DNA from: Epiperipatus broadwayi
Taxonomy: Eukaryota; Onychophora; Udeonychophora; Euonychophora; Peripatidae
Reading direction: 5' to 3'
Assembly (NCBI GenBank): GCA_028023455.1
Contig: JAQFVV010013335.1
Coordinates: 90,100 to 154,099, forward strand
Length of the DNA stretch: 64,000 bases
Position 1 is the stretch's first letter; every line of letters begins with the position of its first letter. Position numbers and translations under genes: made by a program. The notes beneath the pieces were generated by a model, which saw nothing but the letters and a program-made list of their open reading frames with translations, searched no databases and was not told where the DNA came from. Shown piece after piece: positions 61,771 to 64,000 of the stretch.

Positions 61771-62170
61771 TGGTTATAGTCTTTGGTGCATAATATAGAT
61801 GGCATGGTATGCTTTTGGTTATAGTTCTTGGCACCACAATGATGGGAGCATTCAGTTAGATTGATGGGTACAGTTCTTGGCTACCCAATGATTAAAGCCA
61901 TTGGTTATAAAGAATTCTATTACAGTTCTTGGTGCCAATATGGTAGGCATTGGTATATCCCTTCACTCTATTGGGTTATAGTAAGGTGGGTCTGATTATA
62001 GTAGTTCTCCGACATCAAGGTTTTAAGCTTGATTAATGTTGATGGTTACAGGTGAGCTCTTGGTGCCTGTCAACATGTGGCCCAATTTTCCAATTGATGA
62101 TGGTTACAGGTGAGCTCTTGGTGCCACAATGTGGTCAGCCTGATATGTTTATTGAGGTTATACAGTCATT
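61771..62170 (+). repeat. Degenerate ~50-60 bp minisatellite
   Basis: GGTTAYAG...TCTTGGTGCC-like units start near 61771, 61817, 61866, 61918, 61973, 62043 and 62102. The last two share GGTTACAGGTGAGCTCTTGG exactly. It lies in the putative leader upstream of gag. Confidence 0.65.
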
Positions 62171-62705
62171 ATAAGTGGGCAATTACAGTATTTGGCACAT
62201 TGTAAATATGCGACTTGATTAATTGATATTTGCAGAGTCCAATATGGCAATGTACGAACTAAATTAATTAAAGATTGTTGACTACAATTTTAATTTCCCA
62301 TACTACAAGATTATTATCATGCAACAGATGCTCTATAATGGTGATGAAATATTGTATGTTTTATTGCTATATGTTTTTTTCCAAATTACTTATATAGATT
62401 TCTGATGACAATAGCAATCGTATTCCAAGATATACACATATTTATGATTGAATTGGGAGAAGTTGAAATTATCAAGGGTTTATAAAGTAGTTGTTATATT
62501 ACTGCAAATATCTATAGTGGGGGTTCAGATTATTTTAGTGTGGATGTGATATATACCATCTGAGATAGATTATTGGTGGTGATGATTTAGTGGTTGGTTG
62601 GCTTGGACAGATTTTAATTAATTATTGTTATTAAAACATATATTTTAAGAAAATAAAAGTTTTGTCTTAGAGAATATTGAAATAGTTGTTTACAAAATAT
62701 TCAAA

Positions 62706-63812
62706 ATGAGTGATTCTGAATAAATTAATGATCCTGAGGGAACCCAAGAAGTTTCTAATCTTGATCTCCAACTGTTTATGTTGATGTTTGAATGTATAGA
62801 GATTGGAATTAAAGAGATGTTAGAAAGATTGGATGAAAAATTGAATGAACAATCTGAAAAATTAAATGAAAAATTAAATGAACAATCTCATTCCCAAAGA
62901 GGGATGTCTGAAAAATTGAATGAAAAATTGAATGAACAATCTGAAAAAAGAGATGTTACAAAGATTGGAGAACAATCTCAGTGTCAGAAACAGATGTCTG
63001 AAAAATTGAACGAACAATCTCATTCTCAAAAAGAGAAGTTTCATTGTGAAAAAGAGATGACTAAAAAATTGAATGAACAATCTCATTCCCAAATAGAGAT
63101 GTCTGGAAAATTATATAGTTTTGAAAATAAAGTTGCTGGTTTAGGGGATAAAATGGCTGAAGTTCAAGAGTCTGTAAAAGAGAAAGTAGAAACTGTTAGG
63201 GTGAAAACAGTGGAAGAATTTAATCAGAATTTTCAGTCATTGAAAAATAATTGTAAAGTAGCCAAAGGTGAGTTAGATGAATTCAAGGAGACGGTTAAGA
63301 TAAATTATCTTAGAGAAAGTATAGATTTTATAAGAGATGATGGTAAAGTGAAGGTAAAATTTAAAGAGATGAGTGAAAAGATAGTTCATCTCAATATTAG
63401 TAGAATGAAAATTGATAATGGAAGAGGTATTGGAAAAGCTAAAGTTAAGCTCAAGTTAATTGAGATACAGTCTATTAGAGAAAAGCTTGACAAATATCAG
63501 AATGTGAAAAAAGCTAAAATGAAATTTGAATGTAGTAATCATAGAAATTTTGACAAAAATTATATTCAATTGTATAATGGTAGAAGAAGTAGTTGGAAGC
63601 TACATTCTTTTAAAATTGGAAATTTCATATTTGTTCATAATCATGTTAGCAACTTGCAGAAAAATGAATTTAGAAAATTTTTGAGCCTATATAATGGGCC
63701 TTTCATGATTGAAAGCCAGGTGGGAGAGAATGCATTTATGCTCTCAATGCCTGAAGAAATCTGAGGCACCTATAATGCATGTAGTTTAAAACATGCAACT
63801 TCAATAAATTAA
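62706..63812 (+). pseudogene. Gypsy-like gag fused to the integrase C-terminus
   Basis: The likely start ATG at 62706 (MSDSE) is followed by TAA at codon 6; an open frame then runs 62721-63764. Residues from about 62830 form a long coiled coil with repeated EKLNEQSHSQ-type units, like gag of invertebrate Ty3/gypsy elements. The last third (YNGRRSSW, FKIGNFIFV, LYNGPFMI) matches the integrase C-terminal SH3-like and GPY/F region, as in 27069-27276. Protease, reverse transcriptase, RNase H and the integrase core are absent. The TGA at 63762-63764 lies just before GTYNACSLKHA, which still reads in frame to TAA at 63812, so it is a nonsense change inside the conserved motif. Confidence 0.78.
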
Positions 63813-64000
63813 TGAGATTTATATTGTGTTAATGTTATACCATATTCAGATTAATGAGAAAGTAGATGGAATAAAAATAGTTATTGATAGATTATAGATA
63901 GGATAATGCAAATAGTGCATTAGGATGTACATTTTATAGAATTTGATGAAATGAAATTCTGAAGAAAGATAAATTTTTTCCATAGGAAGTGTAAACTGTA

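Noticed and set aside
62874-63092. Minus-strand frame opposite the gag coiled coil
   Set aside because: Shadow of the repeated EKLNEQS codons.

Overview
This window looks like intergenic and intronic DNA from a large, very AT-rich animal nuclear genome. The evidence is spliceosomal C-type lectin exons separated by introns of 12 and 32 kb, two non-LTR retrotransposons, Ty3/gypsy and Penelope-like remnants, tRNA-derived SINEs, and many long (TA)n and (AAT)n tracts. There are no bacterial features. An invertebrate, perhaps a mollusc such as a cephalopod, is my best guess from the general repeat style; nothing here proves it.

The only host-gene signal I can defend is a multi-domain C-type lectin-like receptor on the + strand. 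Its exons are at 234-306 (candidate), 12306-12465 and 44218-44373. Their splice phases are mutually compatible (ends phase 0 / starts phase 0; ends phase 1 / starts phase 1), so they could be consecutive exons of one transcript. Most of the first 44 kb would then be intron filled with repeats. A possible short first exon at 59157-59199 is weak.

The most interesting content is a dispersed family of ~400-425 bp tandem monomers at 6.3-7.7, 13.5-14.5, 21.1-22.7, 30.5-32.4 and 42.7-43.7 kb, with a 54-bp scrap at 58.25 kb. Every array carries a type I hammerhead ribozyme per monomer: a CUGANGA box, stem II, GAAA, a very short palindromic stem III, a GUC/AUC cleavage triplet and a 6-bp stem I. Five subfamilies have different stem I sequences that still pair, which is strong covariation. 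This is the layout of the non-autonomous elements called retrozymes. Array edges mostly fall in (TA)n tracts, and four of the five arrays end in an inverted monomer. Ten ribozyme copies look intact; the rest have core or stem defects.

Region by region: 1-5.4 kb, exon candidate and a broken minus-strand LINE between two (AAT)n tracts. 6.3-7.7 kb, ribozyme array I with a SINE at its centre. 8.4 kb, a foldback element. 10.0-12.2 kb, a solo-LTR-like element, then lectin exon 2. 12.8-14.5 kb, a Penelope-like 3' end and ribozyme array II. 16.7-20.8 kb, a decayed plus-strand LINE. 21.1-22.7 kb, ribozyme array III. 24.5-28.0 kb, a gypsy element with 304-bp LTRs and a dead integrase. 30.2-32.4 kb, foldback element plus ribozyme array IV. 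33.2-34.9 kb, tandem duplications and a second foldback copy. 35.5-39.8 kb, a 4.25-kb LTR-like element flanked by a long direct duplication. 40.5 kb, a short SINE with a 13-bp target duplication. 42.7-43.7 kb, ribozyme array V. 44.2 kb, lectin exon 3. 52.7-55.4 kb, two Penelope-like copies back to back. 58 kb, tandem repeats split by a ribozyme-repeat scrap. 60-64 kb, the 5' part of a gypsy-like element whose gag frame is fused to the end of an integrase.

How they may work together (inference): hammerhead cleavage would process tandem transcripts into unit-length RNAs, and Penelope-like or LINE reverse transcriptases, both present here as fossils, could copy these back into the genome.
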